A DNA stretch of 64,000 nucleotides from Mycetohabitans endofungorum (GTDB lineage: Bacteria; Pseudomonadota; Gammaproteobacteria; Burkholderiales; Burkholderiaceae), in contig NZ_CP132744.1 of NCBI RefSeq assembly GCF_037477895.1, positions 1,302,001 through 1,366,000 on the forward strand, given 5' to 3'. Shown in pieces: positions 27,597 through 39,500 of the stretch. How positions within the stretch are numbered: position 1 is the first letter of the stretch; each line of letters starts with the position of its first letter. Under the pieces are notes generated by a model. It made no database searches. It had not been told where the DNA came from and saw only the letters and a program-made list of their open reading frames with translations. The position numbers and the translations under genes were made by a program.

Positions 27597-30500
27597 ATGG
27601 ATGCTTGCATCACGCCCGTTACCCAGCCGTTATCCAGTGCGCAAACCGAAGTTTGGCTCGCGCAGCAACTACATCCAGACAGCCCTGTTTACAACATTGC
27701 GCAGTACACGGTGATCGATGGCTTGATTGATGCGACCGTCTTTGAAGCGGCATTGCGCCAAGTCATCGATGAGGCCGACACCCTGCGCTTGCAATTTGTC
27801 GATAGCAATGACGGGCTGCGGCAGAGGATCGGTGCACCCGCATGGTCAATGCCGGTGCTGGACCTCACGTCAGAAGCTGATCCTCAGGCAGCAGCCCAGG
27901 CGTGGATGCGCACCGATTATGAACAGTCGGTGGATCTACTGCAGGGGTCGCTTTTTCAGTATGCATTGTTGAAAGTCGCGCCCGAGCAGTGGTTTTGGTA
28001 TCAGCGCTATCACCATATCATGATGGATGGATATGGCCAGTACCTGATCGCGCAACGCGTTGCACATGTGTATAGCGCGCTGTGTGCTGGGAATGAGCCC
28101 GCGTCCTGTACGTTGGGCTCGGTGCTGACGCTGTTAGAAAGCGATGCACAGTATCAGACCTCCGCGCAGCGGGAGAAGGACGAAGCGTATTGGTTCAAGC
28201 ACTGCGCCCATTGGCCTGAGCCTGCGACGCTAGCAAGTCGCGCAGCCCCGGCTTTACAGCAACGACTGCGTCAGACGGCTGACCTGGCCACCCAATGGGT
28301 AGACGACTATGTGTTGGATGCGGGTCGGCTGGCGCAGTTCTTGAGCGCTGCACTGGCCGCGTATCTGCATCGCATGACCGGCGCGCAGGACGTGGTGTTC
28401 GGTTTTCCAGTGACTGCCCGCTTGGGGGCAGACTGGCACATTCCTGGCATGGTCGCCAATACGGTTCCATTGCGGTTCAGATTCGAGCCGGAGATCAACT
28501 TAGTGTCGTTGATGCGGCAGGCGGCGAAAGAAATCCAAAGCGCACTGCAATATCAACGCTACCCGAGCGAAGCGCTGCAGCGTCAACTTGGTCTGGCGCC
28601 GGGGCAGTCACTATTGGGCATCAAGGTCAACGTGATGCCGTTTGACTACGCGCTGTCGTTTGGCGGGCATTCATCGACGAGCCATAATCTGCTCGCGGGT
28701 CCGGTTGAGGATCTGATGATCGGTGTTTATTGGACACCCAATAGCCGTCAATTACGGATCGACTTTGATGCCAATCCTGCTTGCTACACCGCGGAGATGC
28801 TCGACACGCATCAGCGCCGGTTTATCCGGTTCATGCAAGTGCTCGCTGCCGATGCCATGCAACCGATTAGCGAGATCGATCTGCTCGACGCCGACGAGCG
28901 GTATCGGCTGCTGGTCGAGTGGAATGCGACGCAGCGGGACTACCCGTCGTACTTATGCATCCACCAGTTATTCGAAGCGCAGGTCGAGCGCACGCCCGAG
29001 GCAGTGGCACTGGTGTATGAAGATCAAACGTTGAGCTATGCGCAGCTGAACGCACAGGCCAATCGCCTCGCGCACCAGCTGATCGAGTTAGGCGTCAAGC
29101 CGGACACGCGCGTGGCGATCTGCATGCAGCGTAGTGCCGCGCTGGTCGTGGGGCTGTTGGCGATTTTGAAAGCCGGCGGTGCGTATGTGCCGCTCGATCC
29201 GAGCTACCCGGGCGAGCGCTTGGCGCACATCCTCGCCGATGCGGCACCTCGCATTGTGCTCGCCGATGCAGCTGGGCGCGCTGCATTGGGTGAGGCGGCG
29301 CTCGCGTCCTGCACGGTGCTCGATCCGGCCACCTCGCCAGCATTGCCGGACACCAATCCATCGGTAGCCGAGCTCACCGCCCAGCATCTGGCGTATGTGA
29401 TTTATACGTCGGGCTCGACCGGTATACCTAAGGGGGTAATGGTGCCGCATCGTGCGATTGCGCGGCTGGTTATCAACAATGGCTATGTTGACATCCGCAC
29501 CGATGATCATGTGGCGTTCGCAGCGAACCCGGCCTTCGACGCGAGCACGTTTGAAGTGTGGGCACCGCTGTTAAATGGCGCCACTGTCGTCCTATTCGAT
29601 CGGGATGCGGTGCTGAATCCCCAACGTCTAGAGGAGACACTGACACGATACAGGGTGACCACACTTTTTCTGACAACGGTGTTATTCAATCAGCTGGTTC
29701 CTTTGATGGCCCCGGCTTTGGCGCGATTGAAATATTTGCTCTGTGGTGGAGAACAAGAGAACCCTGAGCGCTTCGCGCAGCTGCTAAAGCATGACGGGCC
29801 GAAGCATTTGATCCACTGCTACGGGCCGACCGAGAATACGACTTTTTCAACGACTTATGAGGTCACTGAGCTTGGCGATCGATCTGAACGTTTACCGATT
29901 GGCCGGCCGATTGCGAACACGCGCGTTTATCTGCTCGATGCGCACGGCCAGCCGGCGCCACTGGGTGCAGTCGGTGAGTTGTATATTGGTGGTGCGGGGG
30001 TCGCGCGCGGTTATTTGAATCGCCCGGAGTTGACCGCCGAGCGTTTTGTGCCGGATCCGTTCTCCAATGACGCGGGTGCACGGCTGTATAAGACCGGGGA
30101 TTTAGCGCGTTATTTACCGGACGGCAATCTGGAGTTTGTGGGGCGCAACGATGAGCAAGTGAAGATCCGCGGCTTTCGCATTGAGCCGGGCGAGATTGCA
30201 GCGTGCTTAACGGTGCATCCGCAGGTGCGCGACGCGGTGGTGCTGGCAACCGGTGAGGGCTCGGATAAACGTCTGGTCGCGTATGTGGTGGCTGATCCGG
30301 ATGACGCGCTAGCGAGCACGCTGCGCGCGCAGGTGGCGGCAGCATTGCCCGAATATATGGTGCCCAGTGCATTTGTGCGGCTCGATGCGTTTCCGCTGAC
30401 ACCGAACGGCAAGCTGGATCGCCGAGCGTTGCCCGCACCGGATGATGCGGCGCTCGCGCATCAAGCGTATGAAGCGCCACAAGGCGAGCTCGAGACGACG

Positions 30501-33500
30501 CTCGCGGCGATCTGGGCCGAACTATTGGGTGTCGAACGCGTGGGGCGGCACGACAGTTTCTTTGCGCTCGGGGGCCACTCGCTGCTGGCGGTGCGGTTGA
30601 TTGAGCGCCTGCGGCGTCAGGGAGTTGGGTTATCCGTGCGCGCGCTGTTCGACACGCCGGTGCTTAGCGCGCTGGCGCAGACGTTGGGTCAGCGCCGTGA
30701 CGTGGTGGTGCCTGCGAACGCGATCACGCCCGACACCACGGCGATTACGCCGTCGATGCTGCCACTCATTGAGCTGACGCAAGCGGACATTGATAAGATT
30801 GTCGAGCAGGTGCCCGGTGGTGTGGCCAATATCCAGGACATTTATGCACTGTCGCCACTGCAAGACGGGCTGCTGTTTCACCATCTGTTGGCCACCGAGG
30901 GTGATCCGTATTTGTTGATCGTGCAGCTGGCGTTTGACACGCGCGAGCGGCTTGACCAGTATCTGCACGCGCTGCAGCAGGTAATCGATCGGCACGATAT
31001 TTTGCGTACCGCGTTTGTCTGGGAAGGGCTGTCCATGCCCTCGCAAGTGGTATGGCGCCACGCACGGCTGCCGGTCACCGAGCTGACGTTGGACGCCGCG
31101 GACGGGCCGATCGCCGAGCAATTGGCGCGGCGCTTTGATCCGCGTCACACACGCTTGGATCTGACGCAAGCGCCGCTGCTGCACGGTGCGATCGCCCAGG
31201 ATAGTGAAGGTTGCTGGTTGCTCACGCAGCGGCTGCACCATTTGATTGGCGATCATTCAACGCTGAAAGTGATGCACGCGGAGGTGCAGGCGTTCATCGA
31301 GGGTCGAGGCGACACCCTGCCGCCGGCGCAGCCGTTCCGCCAGCTGGTCGCGCAGGCACGCCTGGGTGTCAGTCAGGCTGAGCATGAGCGTTTCTTTACT
31401 GAGCAGCTCGCGGACATCGACGAGCCGACGTTTCCGTTTGGCCTAACGGACGTGCATCGAGACGGCGCACAGGTTGCCGAAACGCACCGGATGTTGCCGC
31501 AAGCGCTAAACGACCGACTACGGAAGCAGGCTAAGCGGCTGGGCGTGAGTCTGGCGAGCCTGTGCCATCTGGCGTGGGCGCAGGTGCTCGCGCGCGCCAG
31601 TGGCCAACCACGCGTGGTGTTTGGCACCGTGCTGTTTGGGCGGATGCAAGCGGGAGACGGTGCCGACAGTGCGATGGGCTTGTTTATCAATACACTGCCG
31701 CTGCGGGTGGACTTGGCCGATAGTGTGGAGGCGGCGGTGCGCGCCACGCATGCGCGGCTCGCTGCGTTGCTTGAGCATGAGCATGCGTCGCTGGCACTGG
31801 CACAGCACTGCAGTGGTGTGCCAGCCGGCACGCCACTGTTTAGCGCGCTGCTAAATTATCGGCACAACGCGCCGGGTTCAAGCGAGCGTGGCATCCTCCC
31901 CGGTGTGGAGCTGCTGTACACCGAAGAGCGTGACAATTATCCGATCGGGCTGTCGGTGGAGGACGATGGGCAGTCGTTGGGGCTGACGGCACAAATCGTT
32001 GAGCCACAGGAACCTGCCCGACTGTGTGCGTATATGCAGCAGGCGCTGCAAAGCTTGGCCGACGCGCTCAAGGCGACACCTGACACCGCAGTGCAGCAGT
32101 TGCAGGTGCTGCCCAAGGCGGAGCGCGAGCTGCTGCTTGATACATGGAATGCGACGCAGCAGGACTATCCGGCACACTGGTGCGTGCATCAGCTATTCGA
32201 AGCGCAGGTTGAGCGCACCCCCGAAGCGTCGGCGTTGGTGTTTGAAGATCAGACGTTTAGCTATGCGCAACTGAACGCCCGGGCCAATCGCCTCGCGCAT
32301 CGGCTCATTGAATTGGGCGTCAAGCCGGATGCTCGAGTGGCGCTCTGTGTTGAGCGCTCGCCGGCGATGGTCGTGGGGCTGTTGGCGATTTTAAAGGCCG
32401 GCGGTGCGTATGTGCCGCTCGATCCAAACTATCCGAGTGAGCGCTTGGCGCATATTCTGGCCGATGCGGCCCCGAGCATTGTGCTCGCCGATGCAGCCGG
32501 GCGCGCTGCGTTGGACGAGGCGGCGCTGGCCGAGTGCACGGTGCTCGATCCGGCCACCCTGCCAGCGTTGCCGGACACGAATCCGTCGGTGGTGGACCTG
32601 ACGGCCCGGCATCTGGCGTATGTGATCTATACGTCCGGCTCGACTGGCACACCCAAGGGCGTAATGGTGGAGCATCGAAGTGTCGTGAACCTTGTTCAAG
32701 CTGTGATCGGTTATTTCGATATTGGCCCCTTCAGCCGGATCTTGCAGTTTGCTTCGCTCGGTTTTGATGTCAATGTTTCCGAGACATTCATCGCATTAAA
32801 TCGTGGGGCAAGCTTATATTTACCGCCCGATACAGCGCGCCATGATCGCACTGAACTGTGGCGTTATTTGGAAAAGCACGCGATCACATACGCGGACATT
32901 CCCCCCGCACTGCTGCAGGCAGGCGACGATTTACCTCATTTAAACACCCCTCTGACGCTAATTTTAGGCGGTGAAGCTCCCAGTACGACGCTACTTCGAA
33001 ATTTGGTCCGTCAAGGCGCGGTGGTTTTCAATGCATACGGCCCAACCGAAACGACTATCTGCTCCACTGTTTGGCGTGGCTCACAAGATTTCAATGGCGA
33101 AGTGGTTCCGATTGGCCGGCCATTAGACAACACGCGAATTTATCTACTGGATGCACACGGTCAGCCGGTACCACTGGGTGCAGTCGGTGAGTTATATATT
33201 GGTGGCGTAGGGGTAGCACGCGGTTATCTAAACCGCCCGGAGTTGACCGCCGAGCGCTTCGTCACAGACCCGTTTTGCGACGTTGAAAACGCCCGCATGT
33301 ACAAAACTGGCGATGTAGCGCGTTATTTACCGAACGGTAATCTGGAGTTTGTGGGGCGCAACGATGAGCAAGTGAAGATTCGCGGCTTTCGGATTGAACC
33401 GGGTGAGACCGAAGCGTGCTTAACGGCACACCCGCAGGTGCGTGATGCGGTGGTGCTGGCAACCGGTGAGGGCGCGGATAAGCGGCTCATTGCCTATGTG

Positions 33501-36500
33501 CAAGCCGAAGCGGACAAGCAACTCGCGAGCACACTGCGCGCGCAGGTGGCGGCGAGCCTGCCCGAGTATATGGTGCCCAATGCTTTTGTGCGGCTCGATG
33601 CGTTTCCGCTGACACCGAACGGCAAGCTGGATCGCCGAGCGTTGCCCGCACCGGATGATGCGGCGCTCGCGCATCAAGCGTATGAAGCGCCACAAGGCGA
33701 ACTCGAGACGACGCTCGCGGCGATCTGGGCCGAACTATTGGGTGTCGAACGCGTGGGGCGGCACGACAGTTTCTTTGCGCTCGGGGGCCACTCGCTACTC
33801 GCGGTGCGGTTGATGAACCGGGTCAGAGCGCTGGGCGCTGACGTGCCGCTGGCGACGTTGTTCGCGACGCCCACGTTGGCCGCGTTTGCCGCGGCGCTCG
33901 AAGCCCACTTGCAGCAAGGCACCGATGCGCTGCCCGAGATCATGCCGGTGTCGCGTGAAGGCGGTTTGCCGCTGTCGTTCGCGCAGCAGCGGCTGTGGTT
34001 CCTCGCGCAGCTCGATGGGGTTAGTGACACATATCATATTCCGCTGGCGCTGCATGTGCGCGGGCCGCTTGATCGGGCCGCATGGCAACAGGCATTAGAT
34101 GCGCTGTTTGCCCGTCATGAAGCGCTGCGCTCAACGTTTGTGAGCGTTGACGGTCAGCCGCAGGTGCGGCTGCTGCCGGCAGACACGGGCGTGCCGCTGC
34201 GCTGGCATGACCTGCGCAGCGTACCAAACGCGCCGGCGAAACTGGCCCGCTTGCGTCACGAAGCCGCGCACGCGCCGTTCGATCTGGCGCGCGGCCCGTT
34301 GATTCACGCGTGCGGCATTCAATTGGCCGACGACGAACATGTGGTGCTGCTCACCCAGCACCATATTGTGTCGGATGGCTGGTCGGTCGGGGTGCTCACG
34401 CGCGAGTTAAACGCGCTGTATGCGGCGAGCGTTGGGGCGCAAGCCGATCCGCTGCCGCCGCTGGCGGTTCAGTATCCGGACTATGCGGCGTGGCAACGAC
34501 AGTGGCTCACGGGCGAGCGGCTGCAGGCGCAAAGCGACTACTGGCGCGCGACGCTGGCCGACGCACCTGTGCTGCTAACACTCCCGACCGACCGGCCGCG
34601 CCCGGCACAACAGTTGTTTGCCGGTGCGCAGGTGCCAGTGCACATTGAGGCGGCCACGACGCAAGCGCTCAAGCGCTTAAGCGCGGAGCATGGCACGACG
34701 CTATTTATGACGGTGCTTGCCGCATGGAGTGCGGTACTCGCGCGCCTGTCGGGTCAATGTGATGTGGTCATCGGCACGCCCAGCGCTAATCGTAACCATC
34801 GCCAGATCGAGCCGTTGATTGGTTTTTTTGTCAATACGCTGGCGTTGCGTGTGAATTTGGAGGGCGAGCCGACGACGGCACAACTGCTCGAGCGCGTGCG
34901 GCGCACGACGCTGGACGCGCAAGCACACCAGGATTTGCCATTCGAGCAAGTCGTCGAGATCGTGCAGCCGCCGCGTCGGCTCGATCATACGCCGTTGTTC
35001 CAGGTGATGTTGGCGTGGCAGAACAATGAGCCAGGCGAGTGGCGCCTACCTGGGCTCACGGCCATGCCGGCTGAGCTGGAGTATGACGCAGTGAGGTTTG
35101 ATCTCGAACTGAACTTATCTGAGGCAGACGAGGAGATCATCGGCAGCTTAGGGTATGCGACGGCGTTGTTCGACCGATCCACGATTGAGCGGCACGTTGG
35201 GTATCTGCAGACGATGTTGCAGGCGATGGCCACCCATACGCGGCAACCGGTGTCAACGTTTGAGTTGCTGTCACCGGATGAGCGTCAGTTGCTGCTGCAG
35301 ACATGGAATGCGACGCAGCAGGCGTATCCGGCGCACTGGTGCGTGCACCAGCTATTCGAAGCGCAGGTCGAGCGCACGCCCGAGGCGACGGCGCTGGTGT
35401 TTGAAGACCAAACGTTGAGCTATGCGCAGCTGAACGCACAAGCCAATCGCCTCGCGCATCAGTTGATCGAGCTGGGTGTCAAGCCCGATGCGCGGATAGC
35501 GATCTGCGTTGAGCGCAGTGCCGCGCTGGTCGTGGGGCTGCTAGCGATTTTGAAAGCCGGGGGTGCGTATGTGCCGCTAGACCCGAGCTATCCGAGTGAG
35601 CGCTTGGCGCACATCCTCGCCGATGCAGCACCGGCGATTGTGCTCGCCGATGCGGCCGGGCGCGCTGCGTTGGGCGACGCGGCGCTGGCCGAATGTACGG
35701 TGCTCGATCCCACCATCCTGCCGGCGTTGCCGGATACGAATCCGTCGGTGGCGGGCCTAACGGCCCGGCATCTGGCGTATGTGATCTATACGTCGGGCTC
35801 CACCGGTACCCCGAAGGGCGTGATGGTCGAGCATCGGAGCGTGGTGAACCTTGCTCTGGCGCAGATCGCCTGTTTTGGAGTGCAGCCAACCAGCCGCATT
35901 GTGCAGTTTGCGTCGTTCAGCTTTGATGCGAGTGCATTTGAAATCTTGATGGCCTTTGGCAGCGGTGCAGCATTGTATCTGTCACCCGAGATAGCTCGGC
36001 AGGATCGGCAGGCTCTGTGGGACTATTTGGCAAGCCATGCGATTACGCACGCGACTTTACCGCCTGCCCTGCTTCAACATGGCGCAGATTTGCCCAGCCT
36101 CGGTCCGTCTTTGACGCTGATTCTGGCAGGTGAAGCGCCCAGTGTAACGCTGGTTCGAGACTTGGTCGACCAAGGCACGGTCTTGAATGCCTACGGTCCC
36201 ACGGAGACGACCGTTTGTGCCACAGCATGGCGTGGTACACGTGAGTTCAGCGGCGCGGTCTCGATTGGCCGGCCGATTGCGAACACGCGCGTTTATCTGT
36301 TGGACGCGCATGGTCAGCCGGTGCCACTGGGTACGGTCGGCGAGTTGTATATTGGTGGCGCCGGGGTGGCACGTGGCTATCTGAACCGCCCGGCGTTGAC
36401 CGCCGAGCGCTTTGTGCCGGATCCGTTCTCCGATGAAGCGGGTGCACGGCTGTATAAGACCGGGGATGTGGCGCGGTATTTACCGGACGGCAATCTGGAG

Positions 36501-39500
36501 TTTTTGGGGCGCAATGATGAGCAAGTCAAGATCCGCGGCTTTCGCATTGAACCAGGGGAGATCGAAGCATGCTTAACGGCGCACCCACAGGTGCGTGATG
36601 CGGTGGTGCTGGCAACCGGTGAGGGCTCGGCTAAGCGGCTGGTGGCGTATGTGCAGGCTGAAGCGGATGAGCAACTGGCGAGCACACTGCGCGCGCAGGT
36701 GGCGGCGAGCCTGCCCGAGTATATGGTGCCCAATGCATTTGTACGGCTCGACGCATTCCCCTTGACGCCCAACGGCAAGCTTGATCGGCGTGCGCTGCCG
36801 GCACCGGATGACGAGGCGCTCGCGCATCAAGCGTATGAAGCGCCACAAGGCGAATTGGAGACCACGCTCGCGGCGATTTGGACGGAGCTACTCGGGGTAG
36901 AGCGTGTGGGTCGGCACGACAGCTTCTTTGTGCTCGGGGGCCACTCGCTGCTGGCGGTGCAACTCATTGAGCGCCTGCGGCGTCGGGGAGTCGGGTTATC
37001 CGTGCGCGCGCTATTCGACACGCCGACTCTCAGCGCATTGGCGCAGACGTTGGGCCAGCACCGTGACGTGGCGGTGCCTGCGAACGCAATTACGCCCGAC
37101 ACGACGGCGATTACGCCGTCGATGCTGCCGCTCATTGAGCTGACGCAAGCGGACATAGACCAGATTGTCGAGCAGGTGCCCGGTGGCGTAGCCAATATCC
37201 AAGACATTTATGCGCTGTCGCCACTGCAAGACGGGCTGCTGTTTCACCATTTACTCGCGCGCGACGGCGATCCGTATCTGCTGATCGAGCAGCTGGCCTT
37301 TGACACGCGCGAGCGGCTTGACCAGTATCTGCACGCGCTGCAGCAGGTGATCGATCGCCACGATATGCTGCGCACCGCGTTCGTGTGGGAAGGTGTGTCC
37401 ACGCCCGCGCAAGTGGTATGGCGCCACGCGCGGTTGCCGGTCACTGAGCTGACGTTGGACGCCGCTGATGGGCCGATCGAAGAACAATTGGCGCGGCGCT
37501 TTAATCCGCGTCACACGCGCTTGGATCTGACGCAAGCGCCGCTGCTGCACTGTGCAATCGCGCAAGATACCGAGGGTCGCTGGCTGCTCACGCAGCGGCT
37601 GCACCATTTGATTAGCGATCACTCGACGCTGGAAGTGATGCACGCGGAGGTGCAGGCGTTTATCGGGGGGCAAGGCGACACGCTGCCGCCGGCGTGGCCG
37701 TTCCGCCATCTAGTCGCGCAAGCCAGGCTAGGCGTGAGTGAAGCCGAGTATACGCGCTTTTTTACCGAGCTGCTCGCGGACGTGGAGCCGACCCTGCCGT
37801 TTGGGCTCGCGCAGGTACAGGGCGACGGCAGTGAAGTGAGCGAGTCACACCGGATGCTGCCGTCGGCTTTGAACGATCGGCTGCGTGCGCATGCGCGGCG
37901 CCTAGGCGTGAGTTTAGCGAGTCTGTGCCATCTGGCGTGGGCACAGGTGCTCGCCCGCGCGAGCGGCCAACAACGCGTGGTATTTGGCACCGTGCTGTTC
38001 GGGCGCATGCAAGCGGGCGACGGCGCAGATCGGGCGCTGGGGTTATTCTTGAATGTCCTACCGCTGCGCGTGGACCTGGATGGTAGCGTGGAGTCGAGTG
38101 TATATGCCACGCACGCTCAACTGGCGGCATTGCTCGAACATGAACATACGCCACTGGTGCGCGCGCTGCGTTGTAGTGGCGTGCCCGCCGGCTCGCCACT
38201 CTTTAGTGCGTTGTTAAATTACCGTCACAATACTCTCTCGACAGATAGCAGCGAAATATTGGCTGGCGTCCAATTTTTGAGGGCACAAGAGCGAAGCAAC
38301 TATCCACTGATATTGTCGGTGGAAGATTACGGTACCGCGCTCGGACTGACCGTGCAGATCGTACAACCTGGCAATCCTGATCGAGTTTGCGGTTACATGC
38401 AGCAGGTACTCGAGAGCTTGGCCGAGGCACTGGATTGCATGCCCAATCAGCCCGCTCAGCAGTTAAAGTGGCTGCCTAACACCGAGCGCGAACAATTGCT
38501 TCGGACATGGAACGCGACACAGCAAGCGTACCCAGCTCACCAGTGCGTTCACCAACTGTTTGAAGTACAGGTAAAGCGTACGCCAGAGGCGACGGCGCTG
38601 GTCTATGAAGGCCAGATGCTAAGTTATACGCAGCTTAATGCACGGGCTAACCGCCTGGCGCACCAACTCATTGAGTTAGGTGTGAGGCCCGATGCGAGGG
38701 TGGCGATCTGTGTGGCACGGAGTCCCGCAATGGTGGTGGGGCTGCTGGCGGTCCTAAAAGCGGGCGGCGCGTATGTGCCACTAGATCCAGCCTATCCGAG
38801 CGAGCGGCTCGCGCATATCCTATACGATGTGGTACCAGAAATCGTGCTAGCTGATGCGGCGGGCCGGGCCGCTCTGGGTGACGCAGCGCTCGCGTCCCGC
38901 ACGGTGCTTGACCCGAACTCATTGGCGGAACAGGCAGACACGAATCCTTTGGTGCCGGAGCTGACGTCCCGTCATCTTGCGTATGTGCTCTACACCTCCG
39001 GCTCCACCGGCGCTCCGAAGGGCGTAATGGTTGAACATCGCGGCGTGATGAACCTTGTGCACGCGCAGATTGCCCGCTTCGATGTGCGCGCGACCAGCCG
39101 CGTATTGCAGTTTGCCTCACTCAGTTTCGATGCGAGTATCTCCGAGATTCTGATGGCGTCTGGCAGCGGTGCGACATTGTATTTGCCGCCCAATACAGCC
39201 CGTTGGGATCAGCGCGAGCTTTGGACTTATTTGGCAAGCCACGCGATCACGCACGTGACGTTGCCACCCGCGATGCTTCAACAGGGCAAGGCACTGCCTA
39301 TCTTAAGTACGCCCTTGACGCTGATTCTCGCGGGTGAAGCTCCTGATGCGGCATTAGTACAGCATTTAAGCCAATACTACGCCGTCTTCAATGCGTATGG
39401 CCCGACAGAAGCAACCGTTTGCGCCACCGTATGGCGTGGTGCACGTGACTTCAGCGGTGAAGCCCCGATTGGCCGGCCGATTGCGAACACGCGCGTTTAT

